From Euglena gracilis (Eukaryota > Euglenida > Euglenophyceae > Euglenales), in assembly GCA_039621445.1 (NCBI GenBank), contig CP154954.1:35573703-35637702 (forward strand): 64,000 nt of DNA, in the 5' to 3' direction. The notes under the pieces were generated by a model. It was given only the letters and a program-made list of their open reading frames with translations, ran no database searches and had not been told where the DNA came from. The position numbers and the translations under genes were made by a program. This document shows, piece after piece, positions 8,031 to 22,666 of the stretch (position 1 is the first letter of the stretch; each line of letters opens with the position of its first letter).

Positions 8031-11000
8031 TGGTCCATTTTTACATGGTAACCTGGGCTGACCTGGTAAATGTCCCCCGGAATGGTCGAATGCACCCATC
8101 TAAATGTGCTCATTTCTTGCAACCAACATTCCCGCTGCATGTTTTTCTTACCATTAAACCACGACAATCATGAAACCAACGGGTCCCCTGACTTTGGAGG
8201 CCTCCTGGAACACCCATTCGGTAACTCGGAGTAAGGCCCAATTTGGTCCATTTTTACATGGTAACCTGGGCTGACCTGGTAAATGTCCCCCGGAATGGTC
8301 GAATGCACCCATCTAAATCTGCTCATTTCTTGCAACCAACCTTCCGCCTGCATGTTTTTCTTACCATTAAACCACGACAATCATGAAACCAACGGGTCCC
8401 CTGACTTTGGAGGCCTCCTGGAACACCCATTCGGTTACTCGGAGTAAGGCCCAATTTGGTCCATTTTTACATGGTAACCTGGGCTGACCTGGTAAATGTC
8501 CCCCGGAATGGTCGAATGCACCCATCTAAATGTGCTCATTTCTTGCAACCAACCTTCCGGCTGCATGTTTTTCTTACCATTAAACCACGACAATCATGAA
8601 ACCAACGGGTCCCCTGACTTTGGAGGCCTCCTGGAACACCCATTCGGTTACTCGGAGTAAGGCCCAATTTGGTCCATTTTTACATGGTAACCTGGGCTGA
8701 CCTGGTAAATGTCCCCGGAATGGTCGAATGCACCCATCTAAATGTGCTCATTTCTTGCAACCAACATTCCCGCTGCATGTTTTTCTTACCATTAAACCAC
8801 GACAATCATGAAACCAACGGGTCCCCTGACTTTGGAGGCCTCCTGGAACACCCATTCGGTAGGTTCGGAGTAAGGCCCAATTTGGTCCATTTTTACATGG
8901 TAACCTGGGCTGACCTGGTAAATGTCCCCCGGAATGGTCGAATGCACCCATCTAAATCTGCTCATTTCTTGCAACCAACATTCCCGCTGCATGTTTTTCT
9001 TACCATTAAACCACGACAATCATGAAACCAACGGGTCCCCTGACTTTGGAGGCCTCCTGGAACACCCATTCGGTATCTCGGAGTAAGGCCCAATTTGGTC
9101 CATTTTTACATGGTAACCTGGGCTGACCTGGTAAATGTCCCCCGGAATGGTCGAATGCACCCATCTAAATGTGCTCATTTCTTGCAACCAACCTTCCCGC
9201 TGCATGTTTTTCTTACCATTAAACCACGACAATCATGAAACCAACGGGTCCCCTGACTTTGGAGGCCTCCTGGAACACCCATTCGGTTACTCGGAGTAAG
9301 GCCCAATTTGGTCCATTTTTACATGGTAACCTGGGCTGACCTGGTAAATGTCCCCCGGAATGGTCGAATGCACCCATCTAAATGTGCTCATTTCTTGCAA
9401 CCAACATTCCCGCTGCATGTTTTCTTACCATTAAACCACGACAATCATGAAACCAACGGGTCCCCTGACTTTGGAGGCCTCCTGGAACACCCATTCGGTA
9501 ACTCGGAGTAAGGCCCAATTTGGTCCATTTTTACATGGTAACCTGGGCTGACCTGGTAAATGTCCCCCGGAATGGTCGAATGCACCCATCTAAATCTGCT
9601 CATTTCTTGCAACCAACATTCCGGCTGCATGTTTTTCTTACCATTAAACCACGACAATCATGAAACCAACGGGTCCCCTGACTTTGGAGGCCTCCTGGAA
9701 CACCCATTCGGTAACTCGGAGTAAGGCCCAATTTGGTCCATTTTTACATGGTAACCTGGGCTGACCTGGTAAATGTCCCCCGGAATGGTCGAATGCACCC
9801 ATCTAAATCTGCTCATTTCTTGCAACCAACATTCCTGCTGCATGTTTTTCTTACCATTAAACCACGACAATCATGAAACCAACGGGTCCCCTGACTTTGG
9901 AGGCCTCCTGGAACACCCATTCGGTTACTCGGAGTAAGGCCCAATTTGGTCCATTTTTACATGGTAACCTGGGCTGACCTGGTAAATGTCCCCCGGAATG
10001 GTCGAATGCACCCATCTAAATCTGCTCATTTCTTGCAACCAACATTCCCGCTGCATGTTTTTCTTACCATTAAACCACGACAATCATGAAACCAACGGGT
10101 CCCCTGACTTTGGAGGCCTCCTGGAACACCCATTCGGTTACTCGGAGTAAGGCCCAATTTGGTCCATTTTTACATGGTAACCTGGGCTGACCTGGTAAAT
10201 GTCCCCCGGAATGGTCGAATGCACCCATCTAAATCTGCTCATTTCTTGCAACCAACATTCCGGCTGCATGCTTTTCTTACCATTAAACCACGACAATCAT
10301 GAAACCAACGGGTCCCCTGACTTTGGAGGCCTCCTGGAACACCCATTCGGTAACTCGGAGTAAGGCCCAATTTGGTCCATTTTTACATGGTAACCTGGGC
10401 TGACCTGGTAAATGTCCCCCGGAATGGTCGAATGCACCCATCTAAATCTGCTCATTTCTTGCAACCAACCTTCCGTCTGCATGTTTTTCTTACCATTAAA
10501 CCACGACAATCATGAAACCAACGGGTCCCCTGACTTTGGAGGCCTCCTGGAACACCCATTCGGTTACTCGGAGTAAGGCCCAATTTGGTCCATTTTTACA
10601 TGGTAACCTGGGCTGACCTGGTAAATGTCCCCCGGAATGGTCGAATGCACCCATCTAAATGTGCTCATTTCTTGCAACCAACCTTCCGTCTGCATTTTTT
10701 TCTTACCATTAAACCACGACAATCATGAAACCAACGGGTCCCCTGACTTTGGAGGCCTCCTGGAACACCCATTCGGTTACTCGGAGTAAGGCCCAATTTG
10801 GTCCATTTTTACATGGTAACCTGGGCTGACCTGGTAAATGTCCCCCGGAATGGTCATCTAAATGTGCTCATTTCTTGCAACCAACCTTCCGGCTGCATGT
10901 TTTTCTTACCATTAAACCACGACAATCATGAAACCAACGGGTCCCCTGACTTTGGAGGCCTCCTGGAACACCCATTCGGTTACTCGGAGTAAGGCCCAAT

Positions 11001-14000
11001 TTGGTCCATTTTTACATGGTAACCTGGGCTGACCTGGTAAATGTCCCCCGGAATGGTCGAATGCACCCATCTAAATGTGCTCATTTCTTGCAACCAACAT
11101 TCCCGCTGCATGTTTTTCTTACCATTAAACCACGACAATCATGAAACCAACGGGTCCCTGACTTTGGAGGCCTCCTGGAACACCCATTCGGTTACTCGGA
11201 GTAAGGCCCAATTTGGTCCATTTTTACATGGTAACCTGGGATGACCTGGTAAATGTCCCCCGGAATGGTCGAATGCACCCATCTGAATCTACTCGGAGTA
11301 AGGCCCAATTTGGTCAATTTTTACATGGTAACCTGGGATGACCTGGTAAATGTCCCCCGGAATGGTCGAATGCACCCATCTAAATCTGCTCATTTCTTGC
11401 AACCAACCTTCCCGCTGCATGTTTTTCTTACCATTAAACCACGACAATCATGAAACCAACGGGTCCCCTGACTTTGGAGGCCTCCTGGAACACCCATTCG
11501 GTTACTCGGAGTAAGGCCCAATTTGGTCCATTTTTACATGGTAACCTGGGCTGACCTGGTAAATGTCCCCCGGAATGGTCGAATGCACCCATCTAAATGT
11601 GCTCATTTCTTGCAACCAACATTCCCGCTGCATGTTTTCTTACCATTAAACCACGACAATCATGAAACCAACGGGTCCCCTGACTTTGGAGGCCTCCTGG
11701 AACACCCATTCGGTTACTCGGAGTAAGGCCCAATTTGGTCCATTTTTACATGGTAACCTGGGCTGACCTGGTAAATGTCCCCCGGAATGGTCGAATGCAC
11801 CCATCTAAATGTGCTCATTTCTTGCAACCAACATTCCCGCTGCATGTTTTTCTTACCATTAAACCACGACAATCATGAAACCAACGGGTCCCCTGACTTT
11901 GGAGGCCTCCTGGAACACCCATTCGGTTACTCGGAGTAAGGCCCAATTTGGTCCATTTTTACATGGTAACCTGGGCTGACCTGGTAAATGTCCCCCGGAA
12001 TGGTCGAATGCACCCATCTAAATCTGCTCATTTCTTGCAACCAACCTTCCGGCTGCATGTTTTTCTTACCATTAAACCACGACAATCATGAAACCAACGG
12101 GTCCCCTGACTGTGGAGGCCTCCTGGAACACCCATTCGGTTACTCGGAGTAAGGCCCAATTTGGTCCATTTTTACATGGTAACCTGGGCTGACCTGGTAA
12201 ATGTCCCCCGGAATGGTCGAATGCACCCATCTAAATGTGCTCATTTCTTGCAACCAACCTTCCCGCTGCATGTTTTCTTACCATTAAACCACGACAATCA
12301 TGAAACCAACGGGTCCCCTGACTTTGGAGGCCTCCTGGAACACCCATTCGGTTACTCGGAGTAAGGCCCAATTTGGTCCATTTTTACATGGTAACCTGGG
12401 CTGACCTGGTAAATGTCCCCCGGAATGGTCGAATGCACCCATCTAAATCTGCTCATTTCTTGCAACCAACATTCCGGCTGCATGTTTTTCTTACCATTAA
12501 ACCACGACAATCATGAAACCAACGGGTCCCCTGACTTTGGAGGCCTCCTGGAACACCCATTCGGTAACTCGGAGTAAGGCCCAATTTGGTCCATTTTTAC
12601 ATGGTAACCTGGGCTGACCTGGTAAATGTCCCCCGGAATGGTCGAATGCACCCATCTAAATCTGCTCATTTCTTGCAACCAACCTTCCCGCTGCATGTTT
12701 TCTTACCATTAAACCACGACAATCATGAAACCAACGGGTCCCCTGACTTTGGAGGCCTCCTGGAACACCCATTCGGTTACTCGGAGTAAGGCCCAATTTG
12801 GTCCATTTTTACATGGTAACCTGGGCTGACCTGGTAAATGTCCCCCGGAATGGTCGAATGCACCCATCTAAATCTGCTCACTTCTTGCAATCAACCTTCC
12901 GCTGCATGTTTTTCTTTCCATTAAACCACGACAATCATGAAACCAACGGGTCCCCTGACTTTGGAGGCCTCCTGGAACACCCATTCGGTTACTCGGAGTA
13001 AGGCCCAATTTGGTCCATTTTTACATGGTAACCTGGGCTGACCTGGTAAATGTCCCCCGGAATGGTCGAATGCACCCATCTAAATGTGCTCATTTCTTGC
13101 AACCAACATTCCGCTGCATGTTTTTCTTACCATTAAACCACGACAATCATGAAACCAACGGGTCCCCTGACTTTGGAGGCCTCCTGGAACACCCATTCGG
13201 TTACTCGGAGTAAGGCCCAATTTGGTCCATTTTTACATGGTAACCTGGGCTGACCTGGTAAATGTCCCCCGGAATGGTCGAATGCACCCATCTAAATCTG
13301 CTCATTTCTTGCAACCAACCTTCCGCTGCATGTTTTTTCTTACCATTAAACCACGACAATCATGAAACCAACGGGTCCCCTGACTTTGGAGGCCTCCTGG
13401 AACACCCATTCGGTTACTCGGAGTAAGGCCCAATTTGGTCCATTTTTACATGGTAACCTGGGCTGACCTGGTAAATGTCCCCCGGAATGGTCGAATGCAC
13501 CCATCTAAATCTGCTCATTTCTTGCAACCAACCTTCCGGCTGCATGTTTTTCTTATTATTAAACCACGACAATCATGAAACCAACGGGTCCCCTGACTTT
13601 GGAGGCCTCCTGGAACACCCATTCGGTTACTCGGAGTAAGGCCCAATTTGGTCCATTTTTACATGGTAACCTGGGCTGACCTGGTAAATGTCCCCCGGAA
13701 TGGTCGAATGCACCCATCTAAATCTGCTCATTTTTTGCAACCAACATTCCCGCTGCATTTTTTTCTTAACATTAAACCACGACAATCATGAAACCAACGG
13801 GTCCCCTGACTTTGGAGGCCTCCTGGAACACCCATTCGGTTACTCGGAGTAAGGCCCAATTTGGTCCATTTTTACATGGTAACCTGGGCTGACCTGGTAA
13901 ATGTCCCCCGGAATGGTCGAATGCACCCATCTAAATCTGCTCATTTCTTGCAACCAACCTTCCGGCTGCATGTTTTTCTTACCATTAAACCACGACAATC

Positions 14001-17000
14001 ATGAAACCAACGGGTCCCCTGACTTTGGAGGCCTCCTGGAACACCCATTCGGTTACTCGGAGTAAGGCCCAATTTGGTCCATTTTTACATGGTAACCTGG
14101 GCTGACCTGGTAAATGTCCCCCGGAATGGTCGAATGCACCCATCTAAATCTGCTCATTTCTTGCAACCAACCTTCCGGCTGCATGTTTTTCTTACCATTA
14201 AACCACGACAATCATGAAACCAACGGGTCCCCTGACTTTGGAGGCCTCCTGGAACACCCATTCGGTTACTCGGAGTAAGGCCCAATTTGGTCCATTTTTA
14301 CATGGTAACCTGGGCTGACCTGGTAAATGTCCCCCGGAATGGTCGAATGCACCCATCTAAATGTGCTCATTTCTTGCAACCAACATTCCGCTGCATGTTT
14401 TTCTTACCATTAAACCACGACAATCATGAAACCAACGGGTCCCCTGACTTTGGAGGCCTCCTGGAACACCCATTCGGTTACTCGGAGTAAGGCCCAATTT
14501 GGTCCATTTTTACATGGTAACCTGGGCTGACCTGGTAAATGTCCCCCGGAATGGTCGAATGCACCCATCTAAATCTGCTCATTTCTTGCAACCAACCTTC
14601 CGGCTGCATGTTTTTCTTACCATTAAACCACGACAATCATGAAACCAACGGGTCCCCTGACTTTGGAGGCCTCCTGGAACACCCATTCGGTAACTCGGAG
14701 TAAGGCCCAATTTGGTCCATTTTTACATGGTAACCTGGGCTGACCTGGTAAATGTCCCCCGGAATGGTCGAATGCACCCATCTAAATCTGCTCATTTCTT
14801 GCAACCAACCTTCCGGCTGCATGTTTTTCTTACCATTAAACCACGACAATCATGAAACCAACGGGTCCCCTGACTTTGGAGGCCTCCTGGAACACCCATT
14901 CGGTACCTCGGAGTAAGGCCCAATTTGGTCCATTTTTACATGGTAACCTGGGCTGACCTGGTAAATGTCCCCCGGAATGGTCGAATGCACCCATCTAAAT
15001 GTGCTCATTTCTTGCAACCAACATTCCCGCTGCATGTTTTTCTTACCATTAAACCACGACAATCATGAAACCAACGGGTCCCCTGACTTTGGAGGCCTCC
15101 TGGAACACCCATTCGGTTACTCGGAGTAAGGCCCAATTTGGTCCATTTTTACATGGTAACCTGGGCTGACCTGGTAAATGTCCCCCGGAATGGTCGAATG
15201 CACCCATCTAAATGTGCTCATTTCTTGCAACCAACATTCCCGCTGCATTTTTTTCTTACCATTAAACCACGACAATCATGAAACCAACGGGTCCCCTGAC
15301 TTTGGAGGCCTCCTGGAACACCCATTCGGTTACTCGGAGTAAGGCCCAATTTGGTCCATTTTTACATGGTAACCTGGGCTGACCTGGTAAATGTCCCCCG
15401 GAATGGTCGAATGCACCCATCTAAATCTGCTCATTTCTTGCAACCAACATTCCGGCTGCATGTTTTTCTTACCATTAAACCACGACAATCATGAAACCAA
15501 CGGGTCCCCTGACTTTGGAGGCCTCCTGGAACACCCATTCGGTAACTCGGAGTAAGGCCCAATTTGGTCCATTTTTACATGGTAACCTGGGCTGACCTGG
15601 TAAATGTCCCCCGGAATGGTCGAATGCACCCATCTAAATGTGCTCATTTCTTGCAACCAACATTCCGGCTGCATGTTTTTCTTACCATTAAACCACGACA
15701 ATCATGAAACCAACGGGTCCCCTGACTTTGGAGGCCTCCTGGAACACCCATTCGGTAACTCGGAGTAAGGCCCAATTTGGTCCATTTTTACATGGTAACC
15801 TGGGCTGACCTGGTAAATGTCCCCCGGAATGGTCGAATGCACCCATCTAAATCTGCTCATTTCTTGCAACCAACATTCCCGCTGCATGTTTTTCTTACCA
15901 TTAAACCACGACAATCATGAAACCAACGGGTCCCCTGACTTTGGAGGCCTCCTGGAACACCCATTCGGTTACTCGGAGTAAGGCCCAATTTGGTCCATTT
16001 TTACATGGTAACCTGGGCTGACCTGGTAAATGTCCCCCGGAATGGTCGAATGCACCCATCTAAATCTGCTCATTTCTTGCAACCAACATTCCGGCTGCAT
16101 GTTTTTCTTACCATTAAACCACGACAATCATGAAACCAACGGGTCCCCTGACTTTGGAGGCCTCCTGGAACACCCATTCGGTAACTCGGAGTAAGGCCCA
16201 ATTTGGTCCATTTTTACATGGTAACCTGGGCTGACCTGGTAAATGTCCCCCGGAATGGTCGAATGCACCCATCTAAATCTGCTCATTTCTTGCAACCAAC
16301 ATTCCGGCTGCATGCTTTTCTTACCATTAAACCACGACAATCATGAAACCAACGGGTCCCCTGACTTTGGAGGCCTCCTGGAACACCCATTCGGTTACTC
16401 GGAGTAAGGCCCAATTTGGTCCATTTTTACATGGTAACCTGGGCTGACCTGGTAAATGTCCCCCGGAATGGTCGAATGCACCCATCTAAATCTGCTCATT
16501 TCTTGCAACCAACCTTCCGGCTGCATGTTTTTCTTACCATTAAACCACGACAATCATGAAACCAACGGGTCCCCTGACTTTGGAGGCCTCCTGGAACACC
16601 CATTCGGTAACTCGGAGTAAGGCCCAATTTGGTCCATTTTTACATGGTAACCTGGGCTGACCTGGTAAATGTCCCCCGGAATGGTCGAATGCACCCATCT
16701 AAATCTGCTCATTTCTTGCAACCAACATTCCGGCTGCATGTTTTTCTTACCATTAAACCACGACAATCATGAAACCAACGGGTCCCCTGACTTTGGAGGC
16801 CTCCTGGAACACCCATTCGGTTACTCGGAGTAAGGCCCAATTTGGTCCATTTTTACATGGTAACCTGGGCTGACCTGGTAAATGTCCCCCGGAATGGTCG
16901 AATGCACCCATCTAAATCTGCTCATTTCTTGCAACCAGCATTCCCGCTGCATGTTTTTCTTACCATTAAACCACGACAATCATGAAACCAACGGGTCCCC

Positions 17001-20000
17001 TGACTTTGGAGGCCTCCTGGAACACCCATTCGGTTACTCGGAGTAAGGCCCAATTTGGTCCATTTTTACATGGTAACCTGGGCTGACCTGGTAAATGTCC
17101 CCCGGAATGGTCGAATGCACCCATCTAAATCTGCTCATTTCTTGCAACCAACATTCCCGCTGCATGTTTTTCTTACCATTAAACCACGACAATCATGAAA
17201 CCAACGGGTCCCCTGACTTTGGAGGCCTCCTGGAACACCCATTCGGTTACTCGGAGTAAGGCCCAATTTGGTCCATTTTTACATGGTAACCTGGGCTGAC
17301 CTGGTAAATGTCCCCCGGAATGGTCGAATGCACCCATCTAAATCTGCTCATTTCTTGCAACCAACCTTCCGGCTGCATGTTTTTCTTACCATTAAACCAC
17401 GACAATCATGAAACCAACGGGTCCCCTGACTTTGGAGGCCTCCTGGAACACCCATTCGGTTACTCGGAGTAAGGCCCAATTTGGTCCATTTTTACATGGT
17501 AACCTGGGCTGACCTGGTAAATGTCCCCCGGAATGGTCGAATGCACCCATCTAAATGTGCTCATTTCTTGCAACCAACCTTCCGTCTGCATTTTTTCCTT
17601 GCCATTAAACCACGACAATCATGAAACCAACGGGTCCCCTGACTTTGGAGGCCTCCTGGAACACCCATTCGGTAACTCGGAGTAAGGCCCAATTTGGTCC
17701 ATTTTTACATGGTAACCTGGGCTGACCTGGTATATGTCCCTGCATGTTTTTCTTACCATTAAACCACGACAATCATGAAACCAACGGGTCCCCTGACTTT
17801 GGAGGCCTCCTGGAACACCCATTCGGTTACTCGGAGTAAGGCCCAATTTGGTCCATTTTTACATGGTAACCTGGGCTGACCTGGTAAATGTCCCCCGGAA
17901 TGGTCGAATGCACCCATCTAAATGTGCTCATTTCTTGCAACCAACATTCCCGCTGCATGTTTTTCTTACCATTAAACCACGACAATCATGAAACCAACGG
18001 GTCCCCTGACTTTGGAGGCCTCCTGGAACACCCATTCGGTAACTCGGAGTAAGGCCCAATTTGGTCCATTTTTACATGGTAACCTGGGCTGACCTGGTAA
18101 ATGTCCCCCGGAATGGTCGAATGCACCCATCTAAATCTGCTCATTTCTTGCAACCAACATTCCCGCTGCATGTTTTTCTTACCATTAAACCACGACAATC
18201 ATGAAACCAACGGGTCCCCTGACTTTGGAGGCCTCCTGGAACACCCATTCGGTAACTCGGAGTAAGGCCCAATTTGGTCCATTTTTACATGGTAACCTGA
18301 GCTGACCTGGTAAATGTCCCCCGGAATGGTCGAATGCACCCATCTAAATCTGCTCATTTCTTGCAACCAACCTTCCGTATGCATGTTCTTCTTACCATTA
18401 AACCATGACAATCATGAAACCAACGGGTCCCCTGACTTTGGAGGCCTCCTGGAACACCCATTCGGTAACTCGGAGTAAGGCCCAATTTGGTCCATTTTTA
18501 CATGGTAACCTGGGCTGACCTGGTAAATGTCCCCCGGAATGGTCGAATGCACCCATCTAAATCTGATCATTTCTTGCAACCAACATTCCCGCTGCATGTT
18601 TTTCTTACCATTAAACCACGACAATCATGAAACCAACGGGTCCCCTGACTTTGGAGGCCTCCTGGAACACCCATTCGGTTACTCGGAGTAAGGCCCAATT
18701 TGGTCCATTTTTACATGGTAACCTGGGCTGACCTGGTAAATGTCCCCCGGAATGGTCGAATGCACCCATCTAAATGTGCTCATTTCTTGCAACCAACCTT
18801 CCGTCTGCATGTTTTTCTTACCATTAAACCACGACAATCATGAAACCAACGGGTCCCCTGACTTTGGAGGCCTCCTGGAACACCCATTCGGTTACTCGGA
18901 GTAAGGCCCAATTTGGTCCATTTTTACATGGTAACCTGGGCTGACCTGGTAAATGTCCCCCGGAATGGTCGAATGCACCCATCTAAATGTGCTCATTTCT
19001 TGAAACCAACATTCTCGCTGCATGTTTTTCTTACCAATCAACCATGACAATCATGAAACCAACGGGTCCCCTGACTTTGGAGGCCTCCTGGAACACCCAT
19101 TCGGTTACTCGGAGTAAGGCCCAATTTGGTCCATTTTTACATGGTAACCTGGGCTGACCTGGTAAATGTCCCCCGGAATGGTCGAATGCACCCATCTAAA
19201 TCTGCTCATTTCTTGCAACCAACCTTCCGGCTGCAAGTTTTTCTTACCATTAAACCACGACAATCATGAAACCAACGGGTCCCCTGACTTTGGAGGCCTC
19301 CTGGAACACCCATTCGGTTACTCGGAGTAAGGCCCAATTTGGTCCATTTTTACATGGTAACCTGGGCTGACCTGGTAAATGTCCCCCGGAATGGTCGAAT
19401 GCACCCATCTAAATGTGCTCATTTCTTGCAACCAACCTTCCGTCTGCATTTTTTCCTTGCCATTAAACCACGACAATCATGAAACTAACGGGTCCCCTGA
19501 CTTTGGAGGCCTCCTGGAACACCCATTCGGTAACCGGGAGTAAGGCCCAATTTGGTCCATTTTTACATGGTAACATGGGCTGACCTGGTATATGTCCCCC
19601 GGAATGGTCATCTAAATGTGCTCATTTCTTGCAACCAACCTTCCGGCTGCATGTTTTTCTTACCATTAAACCACGACAATCATGAAACCAACGGGTCCCC
19701 TGACTTTGGAGGCCTCCTGGAACACCCATTCGGTTACTCGGAGTAAGGCCCAATTTGGTCCATTTTTACATGGTAACCTGGGCTGACCTGGTAAATGTCC
19801 CCCGGAATGGTCGAATGCACCCATCTAAATGTGCTCATTTCTTGCAACCAACATTCCCGCTGCATGTTTTTCTTACCATTAAACCACGACAATCATGAAA
19901 CCAACGGGTCCCCTGACTTTGGAGGCCTCCTGGAACACCCATTCGGTTACTCGGAGTAAGGCCCAATTTGGTCCATTTTTACATGGTAACCTGGGATGAC

Positions 20001-21862
20001 CTGGTAAATGTCCCCCGGAATGGTCGAATGCACCCATCTAAATCTACTCGGAGTAAGGCCCAATTTGGTCCATTTTTACATGGTAACCTGGGCTGACCTG
20101 GTAAATGTCCCCCGGAATGGTCGAATGCACCCATCTAAATCTGCTCATTTCTTGCAACCAACCTTCCCGCTGCATGCTTTTCTTACCGTTAAACCGCGAC
20201 AATCATGAAACCAACGGGTCCCTTGACTTTGGAGGCCTCCTGGAACACACATTCGGTTACTCGGAGTAAGGCCCAATTTGGTCCATTTTTACATGGTAAC
20301 CTGGGCTGACCTGGTAAATGTCCCCCGGAATGGTCGAATGCACCCATCTAAATGTGCTCATTTCTTGAAACCAACATTCCCGCTGCATGTTTTTCTTACC
20401 GTTAAACCGCGACAATCATGAAACCAACGGGTCCCTTGACTTTGGAGGCCTCCTGGAACACCCATTCGGTTACTCGGAGTAAGGCCCAATTTGGTCCATT
20501 TTTACATGGTAACCTGGGCTGACCTGGTAAATGTCCCCCGGAATGGTCGAATGCACCCATCTAAATCTACTCGGAGTAAGGCCCAATTTGGTCCATTTTT
20601 ACATGGTAACCTGGGATGACCTGGTAAATGTCCCCCGGAATGGTCGAATGCACCCATCTAAATGTGCTCATTTCTTGAAACCAACATTCCCGCTGCATGT
20701 TTTTCTTACCGTTAAACCGCGACAATCATGAAACCAACGGGTCCCTTGACTTTGGAGGCCTCCTGGAACACCCATTCGGTTACTCGGAGTAAGGCCCAAT
20801 TTGGTCCATTTTTACATGGTAACCTGGGCTGACCTGGTAAATGTCCCCCGGAATGGTCGAATGCACCCATCTAAATGTGCTCATTTTTTGCAACCAACCT
20901 TCCCGCTGCATGTTTTTCTTACCATTAAACCACGACAATCATGAAACCAACGGGTCCCCTGACTTTGGAGGCCTCCTGGAACACCCATTCGGTTACTCGG
21001 AGTAAGGCCCAATTTGGTCCATTTTTACGTGGTAACCTGGGCTGACCTGGTAAATGTCCCCCGGAATGGTCGAATGCACCCATCTAAATGTGCTCATTTC
21101 TTGCAACCAACATTCCCGCTGCATGTTTTTCTTACCATTAAACCGCGACAATCATGAAACCAACGGGTCCCTTGACTTTGGAGGCCTCCTGGAACACCCA
21201 TTCGGTTACTCGGAGTAAGGCCCAATTTGGTCCACTTTTACATGGTAACCTGGGATGACCTGGTAAATGTCCCCCGGAATGGTCGAATGCACCCATCTAA
21301 ATCTGCTCATTTCTTGCAACCAACATCCCCGCTGCATTTTTTTCTTACCATTAAACCACGACAATCATGAAACCAACGGGTCCCCTGACTTTGGAGGCCT
21401 CCTGGAACACCCATTCGGTTACTCGGAGTAAGGCCAAGTTTGGTCCATTTTTACATGGTAACCTGGGCTGACCTGGTAAATGTCCCCCGGAATGGTCGAA
21501 TGCACCCGTCTAAATCTGCTCATTTCTTGCAACCAACCTTCCGGCTGCATGTTTTTCTTACCAATCAACCACGACAATCATGAAACCAACGGGTCCCCTG
21601 AATTTGGAGGCCTCCTGGAACACCCATTCGGTTACTCTGAGTAAGGCCCAATTTGGTCCATTTTTACATGGTAACCTGGGCTGACCTGGTAAATGTACCC
21701 CGGAATGGTCGAATGCACCTATCTAAATGTGCTAATTTCTTGCAACCAACCTTCCGGCTGCATGTTTTTCTTACCATTAAACCACGACAATCATGAAACC
21801 AACGGGTCCCCTGACTTTGGAGGCCTCCTGGAACACCCATTCGGTTATTCGGAGTAAGGCCC
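8031..21862 (+). repeat. Satellite array 1, ~213-bp monomer, about 64 copies
   Basis: Head-to-tail monomers of 212-213 bp with very low divergence. Landmarks are AAGGCCCAATTTGG, GGTAACCTGGGCTGACC, CACCCATCTAAATCTGCTC, CATTAAACCACGACAATC and GGAGGCCTCCTGGAACACCC. Recurrent variants are CATTCC/CCTTCC, CGGCT/CCGCT/CGTCT, CTGCTC/GTGCTC and TTTTTC/TTTTC. Short derivatives with a 116-bp loss occur near 11,290, 20,045 and 20,568, and a 10-bp loss near 10,854 and 19,609. A larger loss is at 17,740. The many 61-75-codon frames are repeat shadows. The array lies between E1 and E2, and the last monomer is cut by the E2 LTR. Confidence 0.97.
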
Positions 21863-21868
21863 GGTAAT

Positions 21869-22557
21869 TGTGCGCGGTCCGATGGTGCCCGCCCTAAGGC
21901 GGGGTCCCAAGGGGGCCCAAAGGGGCCACGAAGGGCCGCAAGGTGGCTCCAAGGCCCCCAAGGACCTTTTGAGGTCCCACTGGCCCCCAAAGGGGCCCCA
22001 CAGCCCATTTTGAGCAAGCCAAGGGAAGGTAAAGGAGGGGGCAGTTTGAGGGGGCCAACAGGCAACCCCCAAGGGGATGCGCAAGCCCTGCAGGGCTTTG
22101 CGCAAGCATGCGCACCCCCTTGGTGGGCGCTTGGGATGGTGCAATTCATTAAGAATTGCGCAAAATATACCAAGTAGCCCCCCCAGCTGTAGCCCCCCTC
22201 CAATTACACATTTTCTGCACAGGGCCCTGTTTACACTCTGTTCACATACTGTGTCTCTGTTCATTGTTTGGCATTCAATTGTGTTTTTGCATTTGGCAAT
22301 CAACAAACAATCAAACAAGTTCAAGCAAACAAGTCCAAGTCATTGACCAGATTATTCAATCAAGTTCAATTGAGTGGACCCCAAAAGTATGTATTTTTCC
22401 AATTCTGCAGCTTCACCTACACCAACACCAATCCCTACCCCACTTTTTCACCAAGGGGAAACCCTGTGGGCCCGACGGGCTCAAATTTTAACGATCCTAC
22501 GCGGGTTGCGCCACCAGGGGTCCCTTCACAGGGACCTCAGGAGGGGCAACACCTACA
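21869..22557 (+). repeat. E2 5' LTR (689 bp)
   Basis: Starts TGTGCGCGG right after satellite sequence and ends CCTACA before the PBS. It has the 27-bp TGCGCAA palindrome at 22,078-22,104, a GCAATTC/GAATTGC inverted repeat near 22,140 and a T/A-rich 3' half. Same length as the 3' LTR at 36,628-37,316. Frames reading through it are not genes. Confidence 0.93.
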
Positions 22558-22571
22558 TGGTCGCAGAGGGG
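22558..22571 (+). promoter_or_regulatory. Primer binding site of E2 (tRNA-iMet type)
   Basis: TGGTCGCAGAG starts at the base after the LTR CA end. Plant LTR elements primed by initiator tRNA-Met typically have TGGTATCAGAGC here; this has changes at the fifth and sixth bases. The site after the 3' LTR (37,317) reads TGGTAGCAGAGC, closer to that consensus. Confidence 0.75.
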
Positions 22572-22666
22572 GGTTTGAGCCCTCTGGGCTCACACTAGGT
22601 GGGGCTCACACCTGGGGATCTCCCAGATTACCAGGAGGATGAAGAGGACAACACCAGACACAAGCC

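Noticed and set aside
8168-21600. Dozens of 61-75-codon frames repeated every 213 bp on both strands
   Set aside because: Shadows of the satellite; start and stop positions move with single-base variants, and no product is conserved across all monomers.
8031-21862. CRISPR-like regular array
   Set aside because: The whole 213-bp unit repeats, with no unique spacers, and the setting is eukaryotic.
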